DNA of 64,000 nt from assembly GCA_013399015.1 (NCBI GenBank), contig VWZX01010538.1:620001-684000 (forward strand), in the 5' to 3' direction. The notes beneath the pieces are model-generated. The model was not told where the DNA came from, did not search any database, and saw only the letters and a list, made by a program, of their open reading frames with translations. Shown one piece after another: positions 33,901-48,900 of this stretch; the stretch's first letter is position 1; the number at the start of each line of letters is the position of its first letter. The position numbers and the translations under genes were made by a program. The DNA comes from Galbula dea. Taxonomy: Eukaryota; Chordata; Aves; Piciformes; Galbulidae.

Positions 33901-36900
33901 TAAAGCATTTCATACAGCACAGTTAAATCTAAGCTGCTATTTTCATTTGGCTTCTTTTTTTGTTTGTTTGTTTGTCTTTTAAAACACAGGTTTGCCAGTA
34001 GCACTTAAACATTGACATTTACCAAAACTATTATTAACTGAAGAGGCAATTTTTACAGTTTATTTGGACTTAAATTCTCTGTAAGCATTTTTTTCAACTG
34101 CAGAAAATCTGTAACGAGCTTGCTTTAAACTATTTGCTCATCTATGAAATAATGCCATAAACAGCACATGATGTGGTTCAGTACCTTAAAATAAGTTTTT
34201 GGGGGATTCAAACTGTATCATTTGTCTCAGTCCTTCCTGTAAAAATCCATATGCAGCATTTCACTAAAAAATATGTATTCAAAAATTTCAAAATCTAATG
34301 TTAAAATTAGATTTTAACCACCTTCTCTGGAGAAGATGGGACTAATTAAAAATCATCTAACTTGGTGTAACTGGGATAAAATTTAAACAGAAAACATGTT
34401 CATGTCAACTTCCATACTGTGTTCTGGAACTGAACATTCTTGTCCTCTCTGTCATACTTAATATTAGCAGCATCTATGTGAGTAACTTTAGATGCCTGCC
34501 ATTCAGTATATACATTATAGCATGAAAGATCATTATTTGACAAATGCTGTTTTGAACTAACTAATCCAAACTATCGTTTTATACATGCACATCTGATCTA
34601 TAAAGTCAGGATGCTGTACCCTAGAACTAAACTTCCATAGTGGTCTGCCCAAGTATAATTACAACTCCAAGTTTAAATTTCTGTCCTGATTACTTCTAGG
34701 ATTAAAGGAAGGAGTTTTAGATACATGGCCTTGGCATGCAAAAGTGAACTAATGCCTACAGGAAGAAAAGCAAGCATGGCACAGCAAGGTATCATGAGCC
34801 TTGTGCTCACAGAGGAGGCAAAGACTTCAGCTCTTTGTGTGAAGCTGCAGCTCACAGAATTGACCCAGGAAGCCACCAAACTGGCCACTGGGTATTAGTG
34901 ATTCAGTGGTAGAACAGGATATTTCTTTCTCCCAGCTTTCCAGTTATTTCTTGTCATATTCTGACTTGGACCAAAACACCAGAGGAAATTACAGCTAGGG
35001 AAAATACTGAAATTACATTTGTTACAGCGATAGAGGCTTCCAATCTAACAGGAGGTATACATCAGGTCTGTAAGGTTTTTGAGCATCTCTTAATTCTGCA
35101 ACAGAGGTTCATAATCTCTGGTGTACACTATGAAACACATTATCTCCACTGAAGTAACCCAGGGTTCTACAGTAGATAGGGGAAAATAGTTTGTTTTGAC
35201 ATGTCTACTTAATTTTTAATCTCTTGTTTTATCTGGTTTTAGATTTGCATGGTTCTCAAAAAGCTGCTGATCTAAAATAAAACAATTACAGTCTCAGTGC
35301 TCCAGATTCTTCTCTCAGTTGGCCTTCAAAACCCTCAGCAATTTATACATAAGGCATCTCTCTGAAAAGTCTCCACAGGAAGCAAATACAAATACTGCAA
35401 CTGTTCAATAAAGCACCTCGGCTGATCTTGAGTGCTGAGTTAGAATATTTGGAAAGCCACTGAAATCTAAGACATAACAGGCCAGAAACCAACATAATTT
35501 TGTTTGCATCCAGAAACAAAAATCCAATGCAATCCGTAAGGTTCAGACACTTACAAAGGTACTCATCATGAGTTTACTGTAAACAGATAGTTATTTCTTC
35601 CAAAGTAGTGTATTCAGGGTATGGCTGCACAACCACCCTTCACAGAAGATGAAGTTACATCCCTTAGGGAAAGCTATACTAGACCTAGGAACCACTGGAC
35701 AAGGAATTCCACAATCAGTAGCTCAGGAATGTAAATAGAGATAAGTTAAAAGCAAAGCCAAAATCTGTTTCACGTTCTTTCCTAAACTACCTTCACTTTC
35801 TTCTTCAGCTACCACAAGACATTTACTTCCACATTTATATCTATCAAATGACTATCAAAATATTTTAGCAAATACTACACTCTGTATAAAATCCTGGTTC
35901 TTATTTTTCTTTTTTCTTGTCTAGATAATTTGGTTTAGTAAAGGCTTCTGAGCTCTGTAAGCTGCAGCAACAAGAAGCCGAGACAACTCAGAATTTGTTT
36001 TTTGTTGCTTTTTGCAAGACACCCTTCTTCTCTTGCTGATATGTTTGCAAACATATTAGGAAAAACTCTATGTGTTTAATGTCAATTAATGTCAATATTA
36101 CTTCTTGTCTACGAAACACATATTCAATAAATGATTCTCTTTATAAGTTGTAGAATATGCCTTTTCTCCTGACTTCTCAGGTGACAACATTTCCTTAAGT
36201 GTTTCATCTGAAAAAATGCTTGTTACAATTGCTCTTATAGATAGAACAATTCCAAACTGTGTAGTATGTCATTTGTAATAATTCCTTTTCATATTTTAGT
36301 TGCAATAAATCCCAATATACATGGAACTTCTGCTGAGTAATGATAGCACAATTCAGCCTCTAAAACCTCCTGCAATTTGAAAACCTCTTCCCTAATTTTA
36401 CTTACCACTTTGAAATGTTATCCCTTTCTGGTGAGTAATCCTGTGTTAGATTCTTTTGCTTCTTAAACGAACGTTATTCTCACCCTTTATTGACTGACTA
36501 CATCTATTATCACATGTAAGCAGCGTTAATCCTCTAGTAATTAACACCCTTATTAAAGTAATTTTAACCCAAAGAAGTTTAAATCACATTATTGGTTTTA
36601 TTTAACTAAGCTACAGGGACTGTTTTGTACTGTCATTTGAGTTTTCAGCTTGAGCCTTTTCAATCTACCGGTTTCACAGATTCCTCCCACACTCCCAGTT
36701 ACCTGTGTATTTCTGTCTAGGAACCAGTCAGAATTACTCTGCTTTACTGTGAACATTTCAAACTATCTTCAATGTCAACAGATGCAAGACTTAGACACTA
36801 TACTGCACATACTACCATTCCCAAAACTACCATTTGGATGTGCATGTCAACGATACTCAAATTCTGTCTTTCCACAGGGCTCAATGTCCTGTTAGTGATT

Positions 36901-39900
36901 AAAGAGCCACTTCTCATGTCCTCCTCACATATCCTAATCAAGGATAAAGATTTTTATTTAAACTTTAGACTGGTAAAAAGAAAGGAGAATCTGAATGCAC
37001 TGAGTTGTGTCACTTATAAAGGCTGGCTCATCACTTTCTCTGTTAATTCAAAAATAAGTCAGATTTTAAAATTACATTTTTTGCGTGTGTGTCTACTGCA
37101 TGTTCCTTTCTAAGTGAAGATATCTGATGGCCTATTTCTCTTACAGATCTCAGGTAAGCTACTCAACTGACATGTTTGACACTGGGTCAAAGGATGAAAA
37201 CTGTCTTCTGGTTTAACTGCATCATGTTACACTGTGCAATCTGGAAGAGTGTGGGCTAATGGTGTGTCCTCCTGGAATGATTTCCTGGAGGCATACCACT
37301 GGAACTGGGAAAGCTTGCATTCTCCTGGGAATAAGGCAACCTGATGGTTTCATGGGCTTTATGCACCATTAACTGTGTACTAAAAGTCCTTTCTTTCCTT
37401 TGGGTAAAAACATCTCTTCAAATTTCTAGTGTTTAAGAAAAAGAAATTATCTTAATGAGTCTCAGCATAAATCATGGAAGATCATAAAGATAGAAAGAAA
37501 AGGATAAAACAATAAAGTACATTTGTAGACAGAAACTGACATTTTCTGTCCTTCATTCCAAATTTTTAATTTCTTCTTTTCTCCCCACCATCTACTGCTT
37601 CCATCTACTCACCTAGGGAAAAATCCTCTCCAAGAGTTTTTCTTTGGGTTCTAAAACACAACCTATATGTGAATCTTCTGCATAAACTTTGATTTTTGTC
37701 AATATTCTTTAAAACAATTCAACTTGTAACATGACAAATATCTCCAAATATAACAGCCATACAGGCTAACATGGTATAAACCAGTATGATAGAAAACTGC
37801 CAAAAAAATGCTGGTTCAGTTATATCACTTATAGCACAATTCGTTATCTCCATTCAAAAACTACTTATTTACATAATAGTATGAAATTGAATAATTTCTT
37901 TTGCCACCTATTGGTATCTTTGTACTAACAGAAAGAAAATGCAAGGTTTCTCCTTCCAGATTTCACTGACTGACTGGAAGCAGTAAAAGTATCAGAACAA
38001 TATTCTGTTATTTGTATTTCTGCATTGCTAAAACACACAGCTGAAGATCAGTGTTACATTATACTACATATTGTATAAACACTTTTGAAGAAATGATCTT
38101 TTTTTCCAAGACACCATAATCCAAATGAATAAACATTTGTTAACTATATTTCACTTACTCAAGTCCTTACTACGTCTTGCAATTCCTTCCTTGTGTTATG
38201 ATTGTTCTGAAGCAGAGAACAAGCGTTGGGGTTTTGTTGTAAAACATTCTTTTGGTTTTACTGGATTTTACATTTGCCCTATAGTGACTTCCATAGAAGA
38301 GATGGACTTTCTGTTTCACAGAAGGAACTACCTAAAGGAAAAAAATGGGATATTCTGCCTGCTGCCTGTGATTGACATAATTTAGAGAAGGAATGAAACC
38401 TAAATATGTTGATCGATGCAACTGAAAAATACTGAAGTCAAATCTGAAGGGCTAAGGTGTTAGTAGTGTTGCCCAATACGTACATACTAGTGATACTACC
38501 AGCTTAGGTAAGGATGGAAGAGGTAAGCAATTTTGGGGCAGAAATTACTGAATATGCTAATGCAGCTGTCAGTCCCACAGTTCCTTGATGGGAGACTAGG
38601 ATTCATAGATGTTAAAGAGAATACAAATAACAAGTAACTCAAAGGAAAACAATTTTATTCCTTTGTGTTCTTCAATTAACAATGCTCATTCTTTATGCAT
38701 AGGAACCCCCAGGATTCAGAGGAAGTTCTGTGGAGCTAGAGGCTCCAATACCAAACTCCTTCCATCAGTTCAGGGCTACAGATGGGCCTAGACACAATGG
38801 TAGAGATTCTGCAGCAACTGTCTGTCAGTAGGAAGACAACAACTTGACATAACATGTTCACAAACTTCAGGGAAGCCATGCACTCAAATCTTCCTTCCTT
38901 GCATTTACATAATTTCTTGCATGACAAAGATAAAGGCTAGGATCAGATAGGGAGCAAAACTGCTGGCAGAAGAGAACTAGAGAGAAACTTCATTCCGCTG
39001 AAAAACTTCCACTAAATGGAATGATTAGTGACTCAAAGAAAGGGTAAGTGGAGTTTACAAATACCATAGGCACATGGATCAATTTCCTCTAGTTTGTGCA
39101 AGAGATTTGTTAATTGAGAAATTATCTTAAAGTGGCCCTTCTGAAACTTTTCTACCAACAGGTCCTTCTGCAAAAGAATATCCACAGAGAAGACTTTTTT
39201 AGTGCTTTCTCTCATAATGTCCTTGAAAATGACTCCTTTAAAAAATAGTCTTCTAGATATGTAGCATGCCTGTTATAGAAGAAATTTACTATTTCAGCCA
39301 AGAAAACTGAAGGCTTTGGGTTCTGGCATTATGGACAGGGTATAAGTGGGATACACACTTCAGCTGCCAAGGGTACAGTTTTAGTGCCATTTAGGTCATG
39401 ATCTTCCATGAATTTCCTCTGTAACTATGTGACAAGCTTTCTTGAACAAAACGTTTTCTGGAGACATGGAAGTTTTTGTCATAACAGCAGTTCTGTGGAT
39501 GTGAATGAATTGATTATGGATGCATTCCTGTGTGACCTACTCTAGGGAAACCTGCTGTGGCAGGGGGGTTGGACTAGATATCTTTCGAGGTCCCTTCCAA
39601 CTCCTAATATTCTGTGATTCTGTGTGATGGCAGTATTCAGATAGTGACTCAAATATATCTATCTAAATAGTCTTGACAGAAGCTTTTGCCTACCTTTTTT
39701 TTTTTCTTGTAATAGCATCTGATTTGATAACTTCTCCAATGAAAATTTTAGTAATTTCTATGATGGTAGTACTTAGAAGCTGGGAGTCCCCTGCACTGCT
39801 CTAAGAAGTCGTGTGTTACCCACACATGAAAAACAAGATCAATAAATGCCATTTCCTGTCTCAGTTCCAAAAAAATACAAATTTAAATAACAGCAACAAA

Positions 39901-42900
39901 ACCCCTTCTCTTTTTCAACTAAGGCTTATGTTCTTATGCAAAAGTTGTTACCCACAGGTCTCTAAATCAAGCTGAGTCAGTGCTTCACAAGTTCTACCAT
40001 TTTCTAAATACACATTACAGATTTCTTGTCAGCTTATCTAATTCTTGCATATATCTGGTTTAGTGAGTGGAGAACTAAGAGATTTGTATCTCTTAAATGA
40101 ACTAGCTTAAAAAACTTAAGAAAATGATTTTCTTATTTTTGATAACTTCCATGGTTTAGGTACCTACAGCATTCTTTACCATTAGGAAATGACATTCACT
40201 TTATCCATCCCATAGACTTTTGTACACAATCTACTACACTTGCCTCTGGAGAAACTGATACAGGTTTTGCCATAGATAGAGTAGTGTATCTTGTGACTAA
40301 ATAGCCATATGTATATAATTTCAAGTAAGGTATCGCTGAGGCTACTGAAGTGATGTAACAGCATTTGCACACTGAGCTTTTCAAATTTGTTTTCAGGTAT
40401 GCCCCCTCAGTGTCAGCAAGCCAGGATCTAGAGCAAAACCTTGGTACACTATCAGCAGGTTATTGCTGAAAAAGAGGCATTCAGGTGTTGAACTGCATAC
40501 AATCAGTTTTGTACTGAATTTGATGAATGTTTTAATGTTCCAAAGAACACACATACACTTAATATCTGGCGTGCATATTCTAAGTTCCTTGTAGTAACAG
40601 AGTACGAATTCCTACTGCCAGGAAATGGCTGATGTGCCATCCTGCTTTGATTCTGCAAATCCTTAGTGTATCCAAAGCCATGCTTGGTTTTAACCCCCCA
40701 CTGCTAATTTCTGTGTATTTCTTTCCAAAGCTTCCTAATTCTTACCAGCTGGCAGGTATAAATCCCATCTCAGTAACGAGTTGGCTTGCTTCTGTGTACA
40801 GAACACTGACTGACATCTTCCTCACAAATAAAACACACAACTTGTGATCTGAGCCTACTGTCATTACCTACTATGTGTCACAGAATCTAGCTGAAAAGGA
40901 GAAATCAAAGGTAAGAGATTCCATTGGGGAATATAAGTGCTTACAAATTGTCATGTTTGTATGAAAAATTGTCATTTATTCTTAAGACTATAATACTCTG
41001 AAAAGGCACTGTGTGTCCCCTGCAAGCCAGGTAGCACACATTTAGCATGCAGTGATTCTCAAATAACCATGTCATTTTAAACACAGGCATGCAGATGCAT
41101 GCTATCCCTGTAGGATGCAAATACATGAGATACTGTCCCCATTTTGTTCACAGCCTCAAGCCCTCCTCTGCTCCTACGCAGACTAAAATTTATGGAGAAG
41201 GGGAAGGCCACCAAGAGCATTGCCTTCTTCCCTAGCAACATATCTATGGTCTGAAATCCAGAGGTGCAACTCCTATTTCGTTGCTGTCTGAAATCTGAGC
41301 TCCCCTCTTTAGCTGAATAAGCAGCATTGCACTGAAAACTAGAGAAGCACAAATCCCTTTACACAGTGCCCTGAGGCTGGGCTTCGTGTTACAGATGTAA
41401 CATGCTCCTCTGCTTGTTCAGAGAAGCTGAGGAGTGCATAGCAGGGGGAAAGGGATCAGTAAGCATTGTTAAACAGCCTATGTGAAGATGAAAGTCTCAA
41501 TAACCATTTCCCTTAGGAAGCGAAAGATGAAATATTCTGTACTGCTTGCTAATTAAAAATTCAAACTGTTGCCTTATGAAAGAGAGGCTTACTTTTATCT
41601 TTAAACTCTGAAGTTTTTAGGACTTACTCCTAAATATACTGTTGTGGATTTATCCCTCTTGGAAAATCCTGATGCTTTTTTGGTTCAAGACTCTTCTCCA
41701 GACTGAAGTCCAGGGGTGCGTGTACCCTACTAATTTCAAAGCCTAGACACTATGAGGGCTGGCAACCTGTGAAAGAAGCCACAGTGCAGCTTTAGGTCCC
41801 TCAACGTTCAGAAGTCATGGGGGATAGGTTTTGCAACAGGCTCCAACTTATTTACAGCAGTCTACTAAAGGGCTCAAAAAAGTGTTCTCCTCAGGGAGCG
41901 CAGGTGGTGAGAGCTTCGGCATGCTGCATGTTGGAGGAATCAAGGACAAAACAGAGCCGAAATGCAGTTACTACCACAGGAAATGAATTCAAATTAAACA
42001 CTGCAAACAAAACAGAGGGGAAGATTCAGCTGTCAGCCTGCCTTTAATGGCAGACAATACCATGGCTAAGATTGAAGCCCAGTGATATGTTATACAGTTC
42101 CTACCTACAGTGAGTTCTTTCTGAGTTTATCAGAAGGCCAGTATCATCTCTCAAATGAGAAGCAAAAAAAGAAAGAGGAGGACTATATTAAAGTACTAGT
42201 GAAAATTATCTCCTTCAAACAGACTTATACCTGCTGCATGCAACACTGTAGTTCAGAAGGTTAGCAATATTTCTCGCCAGCAATATACCAGAAAATGCAT
42301 TACAAAGTAAATGGACAAACAACTCAAAAAACCTATCAATGTAATTTCCATTATGCTTTGGAATCAGAAGAAAATGGATTATATTTTTAAATATCAGGTA
42401 TTGATTTTTAGAAGGAATACATACTGTGTATTACCAATAACTTGAGCTCACAGAAGTGCTTATCCACATGCTTATTTACATATATCATAAACAAAAGTCT
42501 GACAAAAATATACCTTCTAATGTTTCCATGTTATTTTGTATATCGATCACACTGACTGCATTATGACTTCTATGTCTAATTTATCTCTAATGTTAGCAAA
42601 ATGCTAAGACAAGTTGCTGAAAAACGTTGAGAATTTCCCCCCATAGTTATGCAGAATTTATGGGCCTTGTGGTTCACAGCCCTTGGTCTCACAGACCGGG
42701 AGACAACACTACCAGACTGTAAACTATGTTATCATGAGGGTGGACATACTGCTGTGGTGGCTGCTTAACTCTGGGTTTACCAACAGCATATGATTATGTT
42801 CACTTGAGACAGCTGCCCCTGTTGCAGGACCAGCACTAACAGCAACTGAAGGATATTTAACAACACGTACTTAAGTGCCAAAAGAATACAGATGAGACAT

Positions 42901-45900
42901 AGTTCTCTTCATGCCTGGCAAAATAAGGAAATTCCACAATCATCAAGGTCCCTGAGTACTTGAGATCAGACAGTAGAGGAAGAAGGCCTGTTTGAAACTG
43001 AAGTAGTGCTTGTGGCAGAAAGAAACAGTTGAAACAACTTGTGAAATCAAAAGTGAAAAAAAGTCAAGCTATATTTGCAGCTTAGGTTATAACTCTGCAG
43101 TCAATAATTTAATTTCAGGAGTAGGCATTTGTTAGCACTCAGTTAAGAATCAGGAAATTTGCTCTAGGAGAGCAACTGTTCACCTCTAAGGCTACCACAA
43201 GGTTATTGTTCTGTCTGCTACACACTATATTGGCTCTTCAAAGAATAACACACAAATTGTAAGATTCAGGCCTTTTCCTCACAGAATTTTAGCATCTAGA
43301 ACATCCAAGAAACTGCCACACATTCCAGAACTGTAACCCTGGTCTTTAGGCACTAAAGAACAGATCATTACCGAGACAAAACTAATTCATCTTGGAGGCT
43401 GAACTTCCTCAGAGACTAATTCAAGCAGGACAAACTAAGACCTGTTTACTTCTGAAGGTTAATTCCAATTGACCTAGGATGTGAATTGGTAGCAAAACCC
43501 ACCTCACTTTGGGCCACTGCACTATTTATCCAGGCTCCCCATATAGATGGTAGCAAGAGATTATCATCAGGTTGCAGGAGAGCTGGGTCATCTTCACGAG
43601 ATGCCAGAGACCAGTTTTTTTTAAAGCAGTACATGCCACTTTGATAACTGTCTTGCTAAGCTGACCTGTCCCCTCAGTGGCTTTAAGTAAGTGAGGTGAA
43701 AGGGTGCACATAGATATGACCTCAGGTCATATGCTAAGATAAGCAGCATGAGGCACAACACAATTACTGCTGCTGTACAGAACCATGAATCTATCCCAAT
43801 TTTCTTAGCAGCTTCTTGCTCCTTTAGGAGCTGCTAAACTAGCTGGAGCTGCAAGTTTCTACATCGTCATGACCACGTGATTCTTTATTAGTGTGCACTA
43901 TGTGTGATTAGCCAACCACACTGTCACCTCTGTAAGGTGCTGAGATACTATAGTATTGGAATAGCACAAAAATATTTATTGACTAGGGTTTCTACAGATT
44001 ACTGAGATCTTTAAGGAGCATGTGAAGCATGACGAGAGCATAAGAGGGGTTCGTATAAGGAGAAAGAGGTGGCTCATGAAAGGGGACAGTGGTAAGTGCC
44101 TGTCCTTTCATGCATCCTGGCCTCTTTGAGCTTCCTGCCACTACCTACTGCTCTCTTCCTAGAAGCAACTCTTTCCATGCCAACTGTTTCTGTTTGCTCT
44201 TGTATGTCTGTGGAAAGAAGAAGGAAAGAAGCAGACTTGCCGGAGACAACATGCTGTCCATACACTGTCTTCAGAGAAAGATGGAGGATCAGGAACAGTT
44301 AGGATGAAAATACCTATGGCAATTCTTTTCAAAGCTGCTCCTCCCCCTCTGGTAATCATCTAAGAGTAGCTCTTCCCTTTCTGTCTCCCGAGCTGGCTCC
44401 TTTAAGTGACTTTACTTCTTTAGTAAAATGTGCTACAATATTCTACTGCGCAGTCCTCATTAATCTTACACATTGCCCTAGTACAACAGAGAGAGAGTAA
44501 GCTGTTGTTGAGATAACTGGCTTCCATTAGCAACCATGTGATTGGCAGGACGATAAAGTCTTTTCCCTTGCAGGTCAGCTGCTTTTTAAGAAGAGGGCAA
44601 TCCTGCTGATCCATCTTTTAGCTACAGTCTCTCACTGAGTCCCAAATCTCCTGCCTTTTAGCTTTGATACGGTTCAAGCTTTCCCCCTTGTATCAGCCCC
44701 TACCTGTCATCAGCTCCTCTGTACCAAACAGCCAATATCAGGAGTTTGACCTCAGGGCACAGTCCGGGTGGGCAGGTAAAACCTGACCAATGGACCTACT
44801 TCCTTATCTTTCATATCCTGCAATTCATGAAGAAGTATCAAATTCAAACTAAAAAACAGAAGCATGACCTTTTATAAGAACTTTCTGAAAAAGGCTCTGT
44901 TGCCTTTCTAAGTATTTTTGAAAAGAACTGTCATCCACCCTATTAAGGTAGAAATTGATCACAAATAAGGAAGAGAGAGAAAACAATGCAAAGCCTTACT
45001 AAATGATACATGTTTTTCAATGTGTGCTTGCAATACCTTTAGGAGAGGCAAGCAAAAATACAGTAAAAAACAAACCAAAACAAATATATTGGCACTATTC
45101 TACATCTAGAAGTTTCAATAGCAACCCAAGAAAGAGAGTTGCCCAGACTTTCATTGTTTATAAAGCATCTGAAATGGATTGAATTCCCGTGGCATAGAGA
45201 GCATCCTCTATAAAGTGCTGCTTGCATCAACATAATTCTAAATATAAGTTGCTAACACAAACGGAGAGTTATCATAAGCTACATAGTCCCCATTTATGTA
45301 ACAGTTGAGAGTTGGTGCTTAAAACATACAAAAATATTATTTATTTCCTGTAGCAAGTATGTACACATCCTGTCCTCCTGCACAGCTGGAAATCATGTTT
45401 TCCCTTGAAACAAATATAGGCTCTGAAAGGATTTATACCACTTAGGTGGATGACAGAAATGGTGCCAAAATCTCTCAACATCCTTTTGCTTCAACTAGAC
45501 TGACTTAGTACAAATTGGAAGATGTTGAGTCACTTTTAACAGTGATAATAAAAGGAGAATAAAACAAGAATCCAAAAGAGGAAGGCTGCTAGTCAAAGCA
45601 AGACTTGTGCTATTTGAAGTCTGGCAGAGTTCATCTTTACACACCAAATCTGGAACTCTTACTGTGCAAGTATCACACAAACAAATCTTACGGCCACGAT
45701 CCTACAATCCTATCTTCTCCTCACATAGTCCAAGCATATCCCACTGTACATATTGTTCATTGTTACATTACTGCGAGAATGTAAAACTCTATGTTTTAAA
45801 TTTTAAATTTTTAATTTAAAAAGACAGTTTTAATAAAGTCCTTTCTACCTATTAGGAGAAACTGGAATACTTTTACCTCAGGAATTTTCCCTTCTGAAGA

Positions 45901-48900
45901 GACTTTTCATATTCTGTGAAAAACATACTAAACTATTAAAAGTAAAAATACTCTTATGATATAGATACTTTGGTACAGAATTCTTTCTACATTTCTCTTC
46001 TATTCTGCTTACTTTAACAGGCTTATAACGGTCCTGAAAAATATCACCAACATCTGCAGAAAGACAACCTTCTGTGTGCAGTTAATGATTCATTTCACTC
46101 TTTAAATGACACTTATAATTTCAATTTTGTGAAATATTAAATCCTTTCTAAAAAGGATTTTAAAAAAAGCTTACTTCAAGTAAGAAAAGTTTTTGAAAAT
46201 GAATTGCTATGGCTGGATATAGTGTCAGAATTTACAGAGAGCAGGGAATAGAAATAACTACATGAAATTAAGATAAGTAGATTTTAGTCTGGGAAAAAAA
46301 TCTTCCTTTTGGCAAGAACTGTGCAAAGTGCTTCCAATATTAAGGCATTTAAAATTAATTTTGATATAGAATAAAGAGCAGCCAGTTAGAACACAGCTAC
46401 TTTCTAACAGTTTAAAAGAATTCTATGCAACAAACTAAGGAAATAACACCATGCCTGATTCTGCTCTCCAAGGTGTACTTCTGTAGACTGGAGCAATTGC
46501 TCAGAATGGAGTCAGGCCAGAATACAGCAGAGTAACAAGTACACTCTTGCAAAAAAGGTGTCACAGGACCTTTACAAAATTGTCAGGACCAAAACTCAAT
46601 CTTACGTCCATGTAACAGTGCCATCAGTAGCACAGTGCCCCCTAACAACACATGGGAGAAAAAGTTTTATGCTAAATTACAGGGAATAGTGCCACTAATA
46701 ACACTTCAAATAACGGCTTTTCAAAACTAATTACATGGGAATGCAAAAACATGAAAGGTTCTTGAATTTAATAACTTCAGCATTGGTCAAAAGGGGAAAT
46801 TAGTAGGATTAAAAACAACTAGTGTCTTACTTGTCTGAGGTCGATGAAAGCTAACTGCAGGGTGTCTCCCTGGAATCCTGGCACAGGCTCAGAACTAGCA
46901 AACACTGCAAAGAAAGGTTAAAAATATTATGGATGTAGATTTTTGCAAAAAATCTAACAGAAAATCAAGCTCTATGCAACAGAAATGCTAGCTAGCATGA
47001 AAATGAAACTAGTTTGATGGAAACAGATTAAACTAGTAACTCGCAGCAATTAAAATCAAGCCAATCAAAAAACAACTATCCCATCGTTTTTCTAATAAGC
47101 CCTAACAGCAATACCTTTAGGTGTATTATAGGAATTTTGCTTAAAATTCTAAGCCAGTAGTAATGCTACAATCACAGAAGCCAACGTCTTTTTCTGGCCT
47201 GAGGTGAATGATTACTGAAGAATTTGGAAATAATACCAATTCCATGGCTGTCAACATATTTTCAAATATCTGCTTTTGTTACAGCATCTGTGCTATAAAA
47301 ACCTCACCTCTAGCCAAACAGCAATAAAAGACAAACACTAAAGGCAGGAGTTAGTTTAATGTGTAGACAACAGGTGGAAAGCTCTACGTGCCACAGAGAG
47401 AAGATGAAATGCCTGTTGATGCCTTTTAGCCAGCTCCTCAATAATGAACTTCTGCTCTTTTCAAACGTAAAAGTAGACTGTCAAAATTAGAAGGCAAAAC
47501 TATATTCAAAATACAAAAAATGGTAACATTTATGGTATGAAGAAAAGTCAGCTATTTGTTTAAATTTGGAAACAATCACTAATTGTCAAACTTAAAAATA
47601 AATATACTTTTTCTTGTTCTTATCCCAGTCACACATTAATAACAGACACTTGCAGAAACACTCACATCCCCACTTCAAGTAAGACACATTACTTTAAAAG
47701 AGCTTCAAAAGCTTTTACTCATCTTACTTCAAGACAATGTTTCTTATGCTCTTCAGTTAGAGGTTTTAACAAAACAAAGCAGACACTACTGTAATAGTTT
47801 TAAGAGTGAGGCAGTGAAACGTAACATTTTTTTCCCCAAGCATGAGAAAGAGGTCATTCAATGGTAGAGGAGACAGAACATATGGACATAAAAATTTCCT
47901 GATCTAGTGTTCAACCCTACTATGCCACATGGACTCCTACTAACATTTAAAAGGAATACAAAATTCTTAATAATTTGTTTTTAATGGCTAGTCAGAAAAT
48001 TTGGATCATCAAGTGAAAGCAACATCCAGAAAGACAGTAGTGTCCAAGCAAACATAATGGTAAAATAATGGTAAAACAACAGGCTCAATCATTTGCTTCT
48101 GAATTTATGGTCTCAACTCAAAGTAGACCAATGGATTCTAATATAATATTCAAAACTGTAAAAATTATTATATGGAATGCAATTGTAAATTAAAGTAATA
48201 AAGACTCTTACTTCAGTGGTACAAGAAGCTACTAACACTATCTCAGAATATTTAAGAATAGCTTAGTAATTGATGAATATAGTACCAGAGTAGTGGCTTT
48301 ACTACTTATTACTTGTATTACACCAGTGCAAAACTTTTATGGCTAGTCATGTAATAGGAGAATGAATTAATCAGCAATATGACACGATTCCTCATCAGCT
48401 AAAGGGATAAAGGATAGCAATCAAATGCCCTTGGGAGAACACTGCTATGTCACAGGCATACTGGTACCAGTTGGCAAGTGCTCACTGATTACTATATTCA
48501 AGGCTAAATTTTAAATTGTCTGGTTTTCCTACTTTGCAAGCAGTACCAACTTTCCAGAGAGTTTTCAGGGAGTTTCAATCTACCACAAAGATTTTTTTTA
48601 AATAAAAAAGCAGATAAAAACAGTAGGAAAGGCATATCCAAATCCTAGCATTTTATAGAGTTTGCTTAATAATGCACACTTTAAAAGCAGCAAAGAGAAA
48701 ACAGCCTGCACAACCACCAATCTGCAGAAGAACGAGAGATCTTCAGGCATATGAAAGCACCCTTCTGAACACTCTAGGCTAAAGGCTTGGGTGTTTCCAT
48801 GGCTGTGTTCTGCAGGTATTTCATGGCCACTGAGATGACCCTTTCTTCAGGACAGAAAGGCCTATGATGTTGGCCCCTCAGGTCTGCCAAACAAAGCATA

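Larger units (their letters stand above)
22990..46830. other. EXOC6: EXOC6 23.8-kb intron
   Basis: A single large AT-rich intron. Identified contents are: the tail of the CpG patch; a CRE-centred palindrome (23702-23717); a solo LTR (25733-26325); a DR2 nuclear receptor site (30795-30808); an old interspersed-repeat relic (about 32654-32745); a tRNA-Gly-like 5' fragment (34892-34914); a CR1 tail (about 39515-39630); and a possible second old relic (about 46450-46560). No nested gene is supported; open frames are short and lack family similarity that I recognise. Confidence 0.8.

Noticed and set aside
34892..34965. Functional tRNA-Gly gene
   Set aside because: Anticodon arm, T arm and acceptor 3' strand are missing after the first 23 nt.
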